64,000 nt of DNA. Origin: Lumbricus rubellus (lineage: Eukaryota; Annelida; Clitellata; Crassiclitellata; Lumbricidae). Made by a program: the position numbers and the translations under genes. The stretch covers positions 3,184,824 through 3,248,823 of the forward strand of contig OX243822.1 of the NCBI GenBank assembly GCA_945859605.1, written 5' to 3'. Under the pieces are notes generated by a model. The model worked only from the letters and a program-made list of their open reading frames with translations, was not told the DNA's origin and searched no databases. The number at the start of each line of letters is the position of its first letter. The stretch's first letter is position 1. Below are positions 21,180 through 32,526 of the stretch, in pieces.

Positions 21180-24100
21180 ATGACACTGGCCACTTGGACA
21201 TCTGAAATCGGAAGCGACCTTGGTACATCGGAAACTCCAACAGGAAGCTGTAACTCTTCGTCGTCAGACTGTGCCTTGAACTCAACGGAGCAGGTCACCA
21301 GCGCTCCTCCTCCATCCAACGACGAAATGAAAATACCAGTCATCGGTTACCCAGGTCCGATCTTCACAGCCATCCACGCGTCCGCCTTGACCTCGCTATC
21401 CCTCTCCACAGTGATCGTATCCTTCCTCCTCATCTATCTTTGTGGATTTAGCGGATCGGTGAAGGACCAGGTGAAGGTCACAGCGCCGGTTAACGGGAAG
21501 ACTGTAGTCCAACCGAAGAAGAAGGCAAGGATCTCTTTCTGGCGTTGGAACGTGGGAGAAAGGTTCGTCGTCTATCTGAGCGTCTGCGATTTACTCCAGG
21601 GAATCAGTCACTTCCTCGACCACGCCTACATGCTCTACGCCAAGGACAATCCTCCGGATCGTATGTGTGCCGTCTTTGCCTTCTTCCTGCACAACTTCAT
21701 CCTCACGCAGTGGTTCATCATCCTCGCGACGGCTCTCAGCGCTTGCAGTCTCATCGTATTTGGTCGGAAGATGTCGCTGGGTAAACGAGATTGGAGACTG
21801 TTCGCATTTGCATTCGGAATTCCAACTGTGGTTTCCGTGACCGCAGAGTGCTTTGGACTTCTCGGCGCTGGCGGTGCGTGGTAAGTTCGGCTTCAATGTG
21901 TTCTTACAACATCTATGGTTTAATGATGTTCCAATAACTTATTGTCGTGATTCGTGAATGCCAGGGTCTTACTATCACGCACCGTAATACATTGATAAAG
22001 ATGCTCTTCTCAAGCTTCTTCGACGATTTTAAGTCATATGACTTGGAAAACATTTTTAAGTTGCTCTACATAAATTTATGATCACGATTACCATGCGCAA
22101 TTTTCGAGAGAACCTATTTGCCTAATCCATCTTCGTCTTTTTTTATCACAAATTTGTAATGTAATGCGGCGTATTGTAATGTAGTGTACCGGTAATGTGA
22201 TGTAAATTGTAATGTAATGCGAATCTTCAAGAATTTTTCAACGCCCACAAAAACCACGTCAGGGAGATCAGCTTATTCACCGGCGCTATAGCCTATCAAA
22301 ATAATCAAGTCCACAATAGCCAGAGCTACATGTAGGCTACCTTTTCGTTTCGGTGCCAGGTCAAAATTCAGGGAGCAAGGTCAATCCGAGGAGGTTGCGT
22401 GGTGTTACGGTGGTTGTTGGTGATGATGGTAGTTGGGTGGTGGAACCTGGTTAGAATCGTGGACAGCTTGAAGAGTTCGTTTTTTTGCATCCGTCCATTG
22501 AAGCCAGGGCTGTTTTAAAGGAGTATTTGAACTGCACAACTCGTTCTTTCATTTCCCATCCTCCATGGCAAATTACTTCCAATCGGAGAACAATGACCAT
22601 TTTTGCTAGTTGTTAACCGTACAGAAATGCTTTTATACAAGTGCACAAATCCATTTAGTACTGCACATTTTGTGTACAACTGCACGTTTAAAAAAGCCCT
22701 GATTGAAGCGTGACGACTTGTCCCCCAGGTGTTTCATCAAATACGGGGCACCGTCGTGGCTTCTGTACGCCCAGATAGTAAACACGACCCAGATCGCCTT
22801 CTTCGGACTCGTTGGAGTGGCGTACGGAGCGATCTGGATCAAGATCCAGAGAACGACGCAACTCATGAAGGGTTCCACCACCGAAAGATACCAGAGTTCC
22901 GCTAAGGTAACAATTACTTATTTCAAGTTATACTTACATACATATTAATTACTTTAAAGTCACCTACGTATACTCGCTTCTTCTTCTTTCCTAATTTTTT
23001 CCTTGACTACTTACTTGCTTGCTTACATAATGCTTAAATAATTGCGTAACGCAGGAGAAAGCAACTTCAAGATGACACTTTGAAAAAGAATAGAATCAGA
23101 TGGATCCCACGACCAAACAGAAGAGTTTTCGAAGGAAGAAGAAACAAGTGACAAACTCACTTTATGTACGGAAGACTATTCCAGGTTACAGAGCGAACAA
23201 TAGGCCTAGCAAACTCACGTTCTTCATTACTTACCTTTCAAATTGCCTAATTAATTGCCTTCTCAAAATTGCCTACTTCATCACTTACTTAACCACCTAC
23301 TAAATCACCTACATAATCGCTCACTTAATCACCTACTTAACCACCTACTCTATAACCTACTCAATCACCTACATAACAACCTACTTAATCACATACTTCT
23401 TACATAATCACTTACTAAGTCTCATACTTAATCTCTAACTTTATGAAAAACTTAATCAACTACTTAATCACATACCTAATCACCTACTAAATCACATACT
23501 TAATCACCTACTGTTTTTAATCACCAAATAAATCACATACCTAATCACCTACTTAATCACATACTTAACCACCTACTAAATCACATAATTAATCACATAC
23601 TGTTTTTAATCACCAACTAAATCACATACTTAATCTCCTATATATCTTTGTTGCCTGTGATACTTAATTGCCTGCCTCATTGACTACTTTATTGTCTGCA
23701 TGCCTGCTGAAGGTGATGATGATTTTCGTTGCTGTGTTCATCATCCAATGGTGGGCATTTGCGTTGTACACCATCTGGAACATGGTCTCCGTTCCTCCAC
23801 CGCACATCTTCGTCATCGCCGTCATCTTCATCAACCTCGGAGGCATCTACAACAGCATCGCGTACACAGTCATCCGTCGAAAGTTGCAGCAGCAGAAACA
23901 ACAGAACAATGTCGTCGGCCACAATGACATAACCACCAACACCACCGGAGTCAAACCATCTCGTGCCACCCAACGTATCGTGTCCGCTCCTCCTCGTCCT
24001 TTGCAGGTTCCAGATGGTGGGCTGCGAGTTAAGGATGTTCCGGGTGTTCTACCGGACGTCCTGGGTGTTCCATCTGATGTTCCATCGCATGTTCCATTTG

Positions 24101-24414
24101 ATGTTCCATCGCATGTTCCATCCGGTGTTCCATCCGATGTTCCATCCGGTGTTCCATCGAATGTTCCATTTGATGTTCCATCGGGTGTTCCATCGGGTGT
24201 TCCATCTGATGTTCCATCTGATGTTCCATCGCATGTTGATCCGGATTCCACCTCACGTACTAAGCCAGCGTGGAGTGTTCCTATCATTACAGGTGGTTCG
24301 CCGGTGGGTCAGAGGGCGTGTGAAGGTGAACGGAAGGTGGAGTGGGTAGATGGTGGTGGTGGTGAGACTGTTGTGCAGGATGTCGGTCAGATCCAGATCC
24401 ATATTCACATCTGA
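21180..24414 (+). CDS. GPCR-B, seven-transmembrane orphan receptor, unit 1 copy
   Basis: Exons 21180-21880, 22729-22906 and 23713-24414 join in frame to 526 residues with GT-AG borders (donors TG/GTAAGT and AAG/GTAACA). The N-terminus has NSS and NST N-glycosylation sites. TM1 is ALTSLSLSTVIVSFLLIYL. A short basic loop (PKKKAR) leads to TM2 (FVVYLSVCDLLQGISHFL). TM3 follows Cys of RMC and contains QWFIILATAL, TM4 starts WRLFAFAFGIP, TM5 is in QIAFFGLVGVAYGAIW, TM6 starts VMMIFVAVFIIQWWAFALY, and TM7 is FVIAVIFINLGGIYNSIAY. This resembles cAMP-receptor-like/GPR157-like families, which is inference; ligand and G protein are unknown. The long Gln/Pro-rich tail holds 14 VPS(D/G/H) tetrapeptides. 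A good 3' splice site (TTCCAG, ending 21148) precedes the ATG, and the frame stays open back to it. An upstream exon, non-coding or encoding a signal peptide, is therefore likely. Confidence 0.85.
23225..23650. repeat. Intronic minisatellite (ACTTAATCACCT/ACTTAATCACAT)n
   Basis: 11-12 bp units of ACTTAATCAC plus CT or AT in GPCR-B intron 2. Unit 2 has a longer version at 53640-54280. Confidence 0.9.
24067..24234 (+). repeat. Coding 12-bp minisatellite, 14 x VPS(X) in GPCR-B
   Basis: GTTCCATCCGAT-type units translate to VPSD, VPSG, VPSH, VPSN and VPFD. Unit 2 has 8 units. The unit is four codons long, so copy changes keep the frame. Confidence 0.95.
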
Positions 24415-24888
24415 TGTCATGTCACGTGAGGACGCTGTTGAGGACGCTGTATAAGAGTACGTACACACATGCACACGTACATACTCAAAGATATATTCAC
24501 ATGGGCATTGTGCATAGTATACTTGCACATATACATGCACACATACACACATACGCACGCACTTTCACACAGACTCACACTCGCTCACGCGCGCGCGCAC
24601 ACACCCACGCACACACATGTACGGATGTATATGCCTTCTTGTACATACACATGCACCCACATACATGTACATGTATGCACACTTTCACACACAGATACGC
24701 GCGCTCAGTCACACGCATGCACGAATTATGTATGCACAAACATGTATGACATACTTAATGTACATGTGGCACGCATAAATATGCACCCAAACAATGATAG
24801 GCAGCTATGTCGCAATGTAGGCCTACTAGTTTTGCACGCTACTCGCTACATAAAGTAATTTCAGTTTAACGACAGTGTGTGATAGCAG

Positions 24889-24965
24889 AGATCATTAGCG
24901 TCGCCCTCCTCCTTTATCCAGGCTTGGGACTGGCACTGGCAGAGTGCAACCAGTGGCGGAGTTTT
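24889..24965. repeat. Dispersed repeat (GATCATTAGCGTCGCCCTCC family)
   Basis: Blocks GCGTCGCCCTCCTCCTTTA and GCTTGGGACTGGCACTGGC, then GCAGAGTGCAAC. Related copies lie at 11759-11810, 18940-19135 and 60389-60465. The element type is unknown. Confidence 0.6.
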
Positions 24966-25897
24966 GCACGCTACAAGAATGCGTGACTATTGTCTTATCA
25001 AAGGAAGAAAGGACAGAAGGAAGAACGGTGGATTCGATTCTCTAAGAGGATCAAATGGAGCAGCCAGAAATTCACTTTGAAGTTGGCAGCAACATAATAA
25101 TAATCACGCGTGACTGTATTACATCCATCCTTGCCGGTCGCTGTGAGGCGCCAGGTGCTCAGCAAAGCGTCCAAACGTTTGAAGTACTTCGTGTATATTC
25201 TATCTACGTCCTATTTTAGGCTACAATCTCCCCAATCAGGGTTTGAGGAATTTCATGAAGTCACGGAATTCCGCCATTTTCAGCATTTTACGCGAATAAT
25301 TTCGTCGTAAATTTTCCGAAATGCGGTGAATGGCAGTGATCTTAGGACAAAAATGTCACAAATTTGCGTCACTGTTTTACAGACGAGAATGTGGCGTTCC
25401 TGGCGATAATAAGTCTGTAATAGATTTCTTATGATGTGCAATTAGGCTAGCCTATAGCCTAATAGATAGCTGCAGAAACTACGATTGTGTGGAACCGTAT
25501 AACGTCAACACTGAGCGTGACATTACATTGCAGCAGCGCGTCGCTGTACTTTGATACTTTGATGTGTGCAATTAGTATGATTGAATTGCTTGGATCTGAG
25601 TAGGCCTAATGGGGATTTGATGCAGGTCATTTGCAATGACATAATGACATTTGTACGTATATAGTCGGTTCTAAATCTGCACCATCACGTTTTTTTCAGT
25701 TCGTGATTTTTTTCGCCCTGTTTTTAACCTACCGTGAATTGTAGGCCTAAAGTTATTGTGGTCAATTTCCCGTCCGATTATTATTTTTAATTATTATTCT
25801 TTTTGCATTGTCCTCCCTTTTAAGTTGCTTTTCTGCACAACTAAAATTTGAAAATTTCAATGTTTGCATTTTCTTAAAATAATAAACTATTGTAACG

Positions 25898-26140
25898 ATG
25901 CGACGACGACTATCATGGCGATGACGATGATGACGACGACGATGACGATGATGATGATGATGACGATGACGATGATGATGACGATGATGATGATGATGAT
26001 GACGATGATGATGACGATGATGATGATGATGACGATGATGATGATGATGATGATGATGATGACGACGACGATGACGATGATGATGAAGATGATGATGACG
26101 ACGACGATGACGACGATGATGATGATGATGAAGCGAATTA
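25898..26140. repeat. (GATGAC/GATGAT)n array
   Basis: GATGATGACGATG runs. The open frames (poly-Met/Thr, poly-Ile/Val) are artefacts. Unit 2 has a shorter version at 61394-61544. Confidence 0.95.
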
Positions 26141-27842
26141 ATGTCGTTTTTAAAATGTCGAATTTAAATGCTTGCAGTTTGAAAAGTTTCGTTTGTAGGC
26201 TACATGCAGCTGTACATTTATCAGGTACTTTATTTATCGCATCTTGCACGTGAATTGTATTTCGTTCACGTATGTATTACTGACAATGTCATTTGCAATT
26301 GAAATGTGCGACATATCTTATTGTGTAATTTTGAATGGCTCTTCATTTTTGGAAATGCCTTCTGTTGTCAATAATTTCTCTTTGCAGGTCATTAAAAGTT
26401 TATAGCAACTTCTGTGAGCGTCGTGTTCGACTGTTGGAATTCATAATATCGTTATCTCTTTAACTGAAGCTTTTCTATGTTTTAATATAAATTATGCAAA
26501 TAATAATAACCTACATAAATTATCGTATAGTGATAAGAGAGGTTTGAATTTTTCGTTCACCGTTTATATGCTGCAGGCGGCAGCGTCTACCATTTGAGGG
26601 GGGGGGGTTGGAAAACGTTCTCCACGGTTTCCAAAAAATGGGGGGTTTGACGTTTTGGGGCGAAAACTGATTTTTTCGATTTCTGATGTGATTTTTCGGA
26701 CCAAGAATAACAATCTTCGTTTAATAGCTCAATCCAACACACCGCAGAATGATTACAGGTGCAGGTTATACGAAATACGGCCCACTAAAGCACGACACGC
26801 AGGTGACGTAGGTCAGCTTTACAGAGTGGGTTCGGCTTAACACTATGGCCTAAGAATCCAAGATTCGTTGGAAGTAACTGCCAACTCAATGGGACATCAG
26901 TAATGGAACACATGGACTGGGATGGACGGACCTCCTATCGCTTCAGGTCACACCTACTGACGAAGTCAAGCCGAGGCCGAGCGGTGGCAGGTGATAACGC
27001 TCACAAAAAATGGCCAGATTGGCCACGGATAATTAACAGCATAGACGTCTTGCTGTGCTTGTTTACCCCAGTCCTTCAGACAGTGGTTCCATTTGTGAGG
27101 CCAATGACGTTAATTACAGGTGTTTCGAATAAGATACCCGGCCAGCTCTGCAGGCTTAAAGAATAAGATCACCTAAATGTACATGTAAAATGTAAACACA
27201 TGCCTTTCAATGTTAGAGAATAATGGTGTGACGCATTCTAGACTGTAAGGGGTAACTGGTTTCTGAAGGTGATATGCTATAGACTATAGGAACTTTCACT
27301 TTTTCTCGCAGGTAGGTGTAAAAATTATACATGAATATATAAGCATGAATATCAGCGGAAAATTCTTGACAGCCAGCCAGAGGGACATAGCCTGCAGACA
27401 ATCCATGGGGAGAATTCGGACTATTAGGTTCTTGCTATCAGGCACATTATTCATATTTACCAGCAACATGAAATTTCTCTGCGGGTGAGTTATAACAATA
27501 ATTATTTAGAACTGCGTATTCCTATTAATGTACAGTTTTGTGTGCCTTTTGAAGAGCAGAGTGTATTAGAAATACAAGTCGGCCAAAGTGTGGGGTTTGT
27601 TCTTCCACGGCAAGTGGGGGTTTGGTGGGGGGGGGGGTTAGACGCCACTGGCTGCAGCAAGTAATACATTTAGATTTTATCTCACTAGAGAGACGTGAAG
27701 CACTCAAAATCAGCTTAGGCTATGTAAATCCCAATCGATAAACTAAATTTTTCTTCTTCTTCCTTTTAAAGTTCTCTGCCGCTCGACAGGTTTCAACTTC
27801 CAGTGACGTCATTCTTCTCTTCGCTAAAGCGGCTAAACTAGA

Positions 27843-27955
27843 TATGGCTTTTAAACATTACATTTCCTGGCATGGCTTTTAAACATTACATTTCCTGGCA
27901 TGGCTTTTAAACATTACATTTCCTGGCATGGCTTTTAAACATCACATTTCCTGGC
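27843..27955. repeat. 28-bp minisatellite, 4 copies
   Basis: Unit ATGGCTTTTAAACATTACAT followed by TTCCTGGC. Unit 2 has three copies (63727-63808). Confidence 0.95.
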
Positions 27956-28390
27956 GCAGTGAAGTGAAGCTCTTTAATGGACGTATTGGTGTCGCTCATT
28001 TCCCGCACTACGACAATAACCACGATGGCTGGTTATAATACTATACATGTACGCAACGTCCGACGTGCAGTTTGCATTTCGCCTTGCTCACGTGTCAATT
28101 TGCATTGCTTAGAGACATCTCGAAATCTGCAACAGCGACGTGATCAAACCACGGTCCATTGAGACGAGCAGAAACCACAAACGTTAGGTGGCAGACCAGA
28201 TGCTGCTGAGATGCATCAACATCAACTGTTGACTCTGTTATCATAAAATAAGCGCAGAATAACCTGTTACTTGTAGATGCACATTGTTGCTGCAACAGAT
28301 ATTATAGGCTACAGATAACATTATCTTGATAGAAAGTTATCATAATTCGCCAAGGCAATTGCAAATAAATAGATGATGTACGTAGCCTAT

Positions 28391-28505
28391 GGATGGATAG
28401 GTAGTTAGACAGACAGACAGTCAGACAGACAGACAAATATATAGACAGATAAGCATACAGTATTTATAGATACTAGACAGGTAGACAGATTGGCAGGTTG
28501 ACAGA
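28391..28505. repeat. (CAGA)n-rich stretch
   Basis: GACAGACAGACAG and related units with interruptions. Confidence 0.8.
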
Positions 28506-29355
28506 CAGCAGGTATATAACAATACATGTCACGAAAGCTCGCTTCCTCGTAGTTCTTCTCTTTCCGTAACATTGCAGCACATCATTACAAGCATCTACAT
28601 TCCACTGCTCCAGGTATTTCATTACTCGACACCTACGTATAACCACTCCCAGCACCATTTAATCCAACGAATCGAATCGCTTGATGCATTTAGTTTGCGA
28701 GCAAATACGTTTCGTCAAGGCACATACCATGGCACATGCATGCAACGCTCGCTGTTTGCCTACCACTTTGCACCGCTAACTAACTTAATTGCACTGCCTG
28801 GCAACAGAGCGAGACACGTCTGCACCAACGACCTATAGAGTCCATTCAGAGGTAACGAACCTGCAATCGTTAGGTTGCAGACCTAACAGCAGGCGCGTTA
28901 GTTATTAACCTAATCACATTACTAGCCTAATAGGAAGACATTAATTTTTTCATACCAGCGAGCCTACATGCAGGCCTGTGTATGTGCACTTGTTAAAAAA
29001 CATGATAAACCTTTTAGGCACATAGACCCATTGTTGTCCTGACAGTCCGGTAATAGGCCTGCGTTATCCTAAAACGAGGATATTGCTGGCCTGCCGATAA
29101 ATGCAATGTAGAATGCAGTTGACAGAGATAGGATGGGCTGGAGCAGGCTTACGGAGAGCTGCGGAAAGGCGCGCGCCAGTCAGTAATGTCAACCGACTTT
29201 AATTAAAAAGGTCATGCCAGTGTGTCTTTGGCGTAAATCGTGGAAGGCTTGGTTGAGCAGTTTAATGGCGGTGACACTTATCATTGGCTATCCAGCGCGA
29301 GATGCTGTGTGGCAGAACGTTTTTAGATGCAATGTAGTAAAACGCACTGCGTAGA

Positions 29356-29555
29356 NNNNNNNNNNNNNNNNNNNNNNNNNNNNNNNNNNNNNNNNNNNNN
29401 NNNNNNNNNNNNNNNNNNNNNNNNNNNNNNNNNNNNNNNNNNNNNNNNNNNNNNNNNNNNNNNNNNNNNNNNNNNNNNNNNNNNNNNNNNNNNNNNNNNN
29501 NNNNNNNNNNNNNNNNNNNNNNNNNNNNNNNNNNNNNNNNNNNNNNNNNNNNNNN
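29356..29555. other. Assembly gap, 200 N
   Basis: Exactly 200 unknown bases, the usual placeholder for a gap of unknown size. Sequence after it is homologous to 4455 onwards, so the gap is the visible boundary between units 1 and 2. Confidence 0.99.
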
Positions 29556-30147
29556 AGGGCCACGATGCTGCAGAGAATCTGTAAAGTAATAACGTCAATG
29601 TAAAGTAACAACGTAATATAACATTCCACATTCCATTTCAATTGAATAACCCCTATTAACCCATTAGTGCCTAGCGTCCCCAAATCGGGGACACCTCTTT
29701 GGGAAGAGATATTTTTAATATCAAGCAATACTCAAAGTTGCCAACCATTGGGACTGACAGTGTACTAAATTATCTTTAAAATAAGATATAATATGGCAGA
29801 TTTTGTTTTGTTTTTGTATATGCCAGATAGATTTTTATTTCGATTTTCCAAAATTTTAAATTTTTTAAAAGTTATCAATATAAAATTATATTTTTGGGTA
29901 AAAACCTGCTGCAATCGAAAATGTGCATATATACCCATATTATTGGTGCTGTTATCTACCTGTATAAATTTTGTAGCATTGATTCATCTTTGGTTAATAT
30001 TTTTATTATGCTCCTAAATACCGTCCCCATTTCGGGGACGCTAGGCACAAGTGCCCCCGTCAACTTTCTAAACAACAATATGTGACTTTCACTGCGTTTT
30101 CAACTAAAGTAAGAATTTGCATATGTGTTTCCTCAGCACGCCAAGGC

Positions 30148-30258
30148 CAACCCTGCCTGCAAGCTATCATGGGTCTCATATAGGACCCATATTCCCACGT
30201 GGGACCCGTGTGAAACCCATATGGAGTCTGTCTAATACCCATGCAAATGCTGGCAGGG
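30148..30258. mobile_element. Small palindromic MITE-like unit inside the TTAA element
   Basis: Ends CCCTGCCTGCAAGC and GCAAATGCTGGCAGGG are imperfect inverted repeats around repeated (A/G)GACCCAT/ACCCATAT motifs. Superfamily unclear. Confidence 0.45.
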
Positions 30259-30399
30259 AAGATCTCTAACTATAAGTGACAGTGCTGCAAGGGTCTAGGA
30301 CTTTATAGGACTTTACCCTCGGCCCATTACCCACCTGCCATTACCCCCGTAGGACATTACCACCCGTAGGACATCACCCTTTGCCATTTACCCCCCCCC

Positions 30400-31205
30400 C
30401 CGTCCGTTTACATTTAGGTCCAGTGTATGCATGTACGAATGTAAATATGTATGTATGTATGTAAGTATGTATATAAGTGTGTATGTATGTCAGCATATAT
30501 GTATGGGGGTATGTATGTATGTAGGTATGTATGTATGTATGTATGTATGTATGTATGTATGCATGCATGTGTGTACAACACTGTACATACGTACGTATAT
30601 ATGTTTATGCTTACATTCATGTATGTATGTACTTGCGCATGTGCGTATGTATTCATCTATGTATGCCTACATACATACATACATACGTACGTACGTACAT
30701 ACATGCGTACATGCATGCCTACATAATACATACATACATACATGCATACATATATACGTACATACATACATACATATATTCACTGGACCTAAATGTAAAC
30801 AGACGGGATGTAATGACATTGGCAGGGGGTATGTATGTATGTAAGTATGTATATAAGTGTGTATGTATGTCAGCATGTATGTTTGTGGGTATGTATGTAT
30901 GTATGTAGGTATGTATGTAAGTATGTATGTATGTATGCATGTGTGTACAACACTGTACATACGTACGTATATATGTTTATGCTTACATTCATGTATATAT
31001 GTACTTGTGCATGTGCGTATGTATTCATCTATGTATGCCTACATGCATACATACATACATACGTGCGTACGTACATACATGCGTACATGCATGCCTACAT
31101 ACATACATACATACATACATACATACACACATACATGCATACATACATACGTACATACATACATACATACATACATTCACTGGACCTAAATGTAAACAGA
31201 CGGGA
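30400..31205. repeat. Two tandem long hairpins of TATG/CATA arrays
   Basis: GTTTACATTTAGGTCCAGTG at 30407-30426 returns inverted as CACTGGACCTAAATGTAAAC at about 30781-30800 and again near 31179-31198. Between them (TATG)n passes into (CATA)n, so each approximately 390-bp segment can fold on itself. The two segments are direct repeats of each other. Confidence 0.85.
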
Positions 31206-31311
31206 TGTAATGGCATTGGCAGGGGGTAATGTCCTATGGGTGGTAATGGTCGGGAGGTAATGGCAGGGGAGTAATGGCATGGAGTAATGGGTCGGGGGTA
31301 ATGTCCGGATA

Positions 31312-31494
31312 CCGTGTCGCAATGCAAGCTGGAGGGTTGCAGGTTCTAACCCACCTCTAGTCGCCACGTAAGGACCTTGGCAAAGTCCTTCACTCACAAT
31401 TGCTCAGCGCTTCGTCGTGAAACTCCGATGCAGTGTCCGCGTTGTAGTCGGGAGCGCCTCTGAGTAGTTAACTTGAAGGACGCTATAACAAGTA
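31312..31494 (+). mobile_element. SINE with a truncated head
   Basis: Begins around GCAATGCAAGCTGGAGGG, with B box AGGTTCTAACC, core and tail GGGAGCGCCTCTGAGTAG. The A-box part is missing. It is nested in the TTAA element. Confidence 0.85.
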
Positions 31495-32194
31495 CGCATA
31501 CAATACAAACATGCAAACAAATCAATTCTTCCAGTCTAGTAGAATACAGTGTCGCTGGCGTTGCTGCTGTCTAAAAGCAAGGCAAAAAACCCATAAATTT
31601 GACAGTTTTTCTTGATTTTCTGAGAATTTTCATAATAATTTATAGCAAACTATGAGTTTTTTTGGTACAACTTGATTTATTTAGCTACAAGTATGCTTAT
31701 TTTCATGATTAAATAGTTGAAATATATATGAAACCTTCACAGTTGACCAAGCCAGCCTGGAAAAGTTGATGGGGGCACTTGTGCCTAGCGTCCCCAAAAC
31801 GGGGACGGTAAGAAAAAATTGCTAATAAATAGAAAAAACAAATTTTAGCCTGAATGGTGATTGACACTGATTTTCATTAAGTAGAAATTACAATATTTTC
31901 ACACTTTCATGAAGAAAAAAAAAGTCAGGCACTAATGGGTTAAGTGTCCACTCTAACGTTAGGTAAAAAAGATAATTTAAGGTAGTAACCAGAATGTACT
32001 GAAATAACCCACATGTATAATAATAACAAGACTAATGCAGACTCGCAGTGTAATAATTCCAATGTAAAGTAATGAACCTAATTAATTAAAATAGCCCTAT
32101 TAATGTAAAGTAAACCTTCAGGTAAACAAAGGACAAAATCCCATAATTCTCACCGCAATGAAATAATATTAGTACGCCTTCCTCCCACACTGTG

Positions 32195-32312
32195 GAGGGC
32201 CCAGCTGTCTGGAATGGGCTTCCACAGGAGACCTACGTCTGCTTCCTGAGGCTCGTACTGAAGCAATCAATTTCTAATTTGCCAGAGTAGGGCCAGAAGT
32301 GCTCATAATACC
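32195..32312 (+). mobile_element. LINE reverse-transcriptase C-terminal remnant (unit 2)
   Basis: Counterpart of 4885-5037: CTGTCTGGAATGGGCTTCCA encodes the LWNGLP(T/Q)E core, followed by a decayed tail. Confidence 0.7.
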
Positions 32313-32526
32313 AGTGAAACACCTTTTAAACGATTTCCAATGATAATATATAAATAAGGAACGCCGGTCAATAGCTGATCATAATCTAAAAAGGACACAG
32401 CCTCATGCATTATTAAATTTTATAACTGCTCACATTATGGAGATGCCAATCCAAAGCCTGGTCAAAGCAATTTATAATGTTTACAATTGTGGCGGAAATG
32501 CCACAAGATGAATTTTCGAATATGAA

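Larger units (their letters stand above)
24415..29355. other. GPCR-B 3' flank and gene-free DNA up to the assembly gap
   Basis: No AATAAA is obvious within the first 300 bases after the GPCR-B stop. The first 450 bases are CA/CATA rich. From about 24890 to 28130 it matches unit 2 (60390-64000). I recognise no exons. The stretch from 28130 to 29355 has no partner inside this window. A TGACGTCA octamer (27802-27809) recurs in unit 2 (63697-63704). Confidence 0.5.
29660..31939. mobile_element. piggyBac-type (TTAA) non-autonomous element, 2.28 kb, unit 2 only
   Basis: TTAA target duplications at 29656-29659 and 31940-31943 bound inverted ends CCCATTAGTGCC and GGCACTAATGGG. A second, inner inverted pair of 47 bases (30020-30066 and 31763-31809) carries GGACGCTAGGCACAAGTGCC. 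Both arms contain small hairpins GTCCCC...GGGGAC. Unit 1 lacks the element at the matching site (about 4672). No transposase frame is visible. The interior holds palindromic TATG/CATA arrays and a SINE. Confidence 0.85.

Noticed and set aside
25864..26253. Poly-Met/Thr and poly-Ile/Val frames
   Set aside because: Generated by a GATGAC microsatellite.
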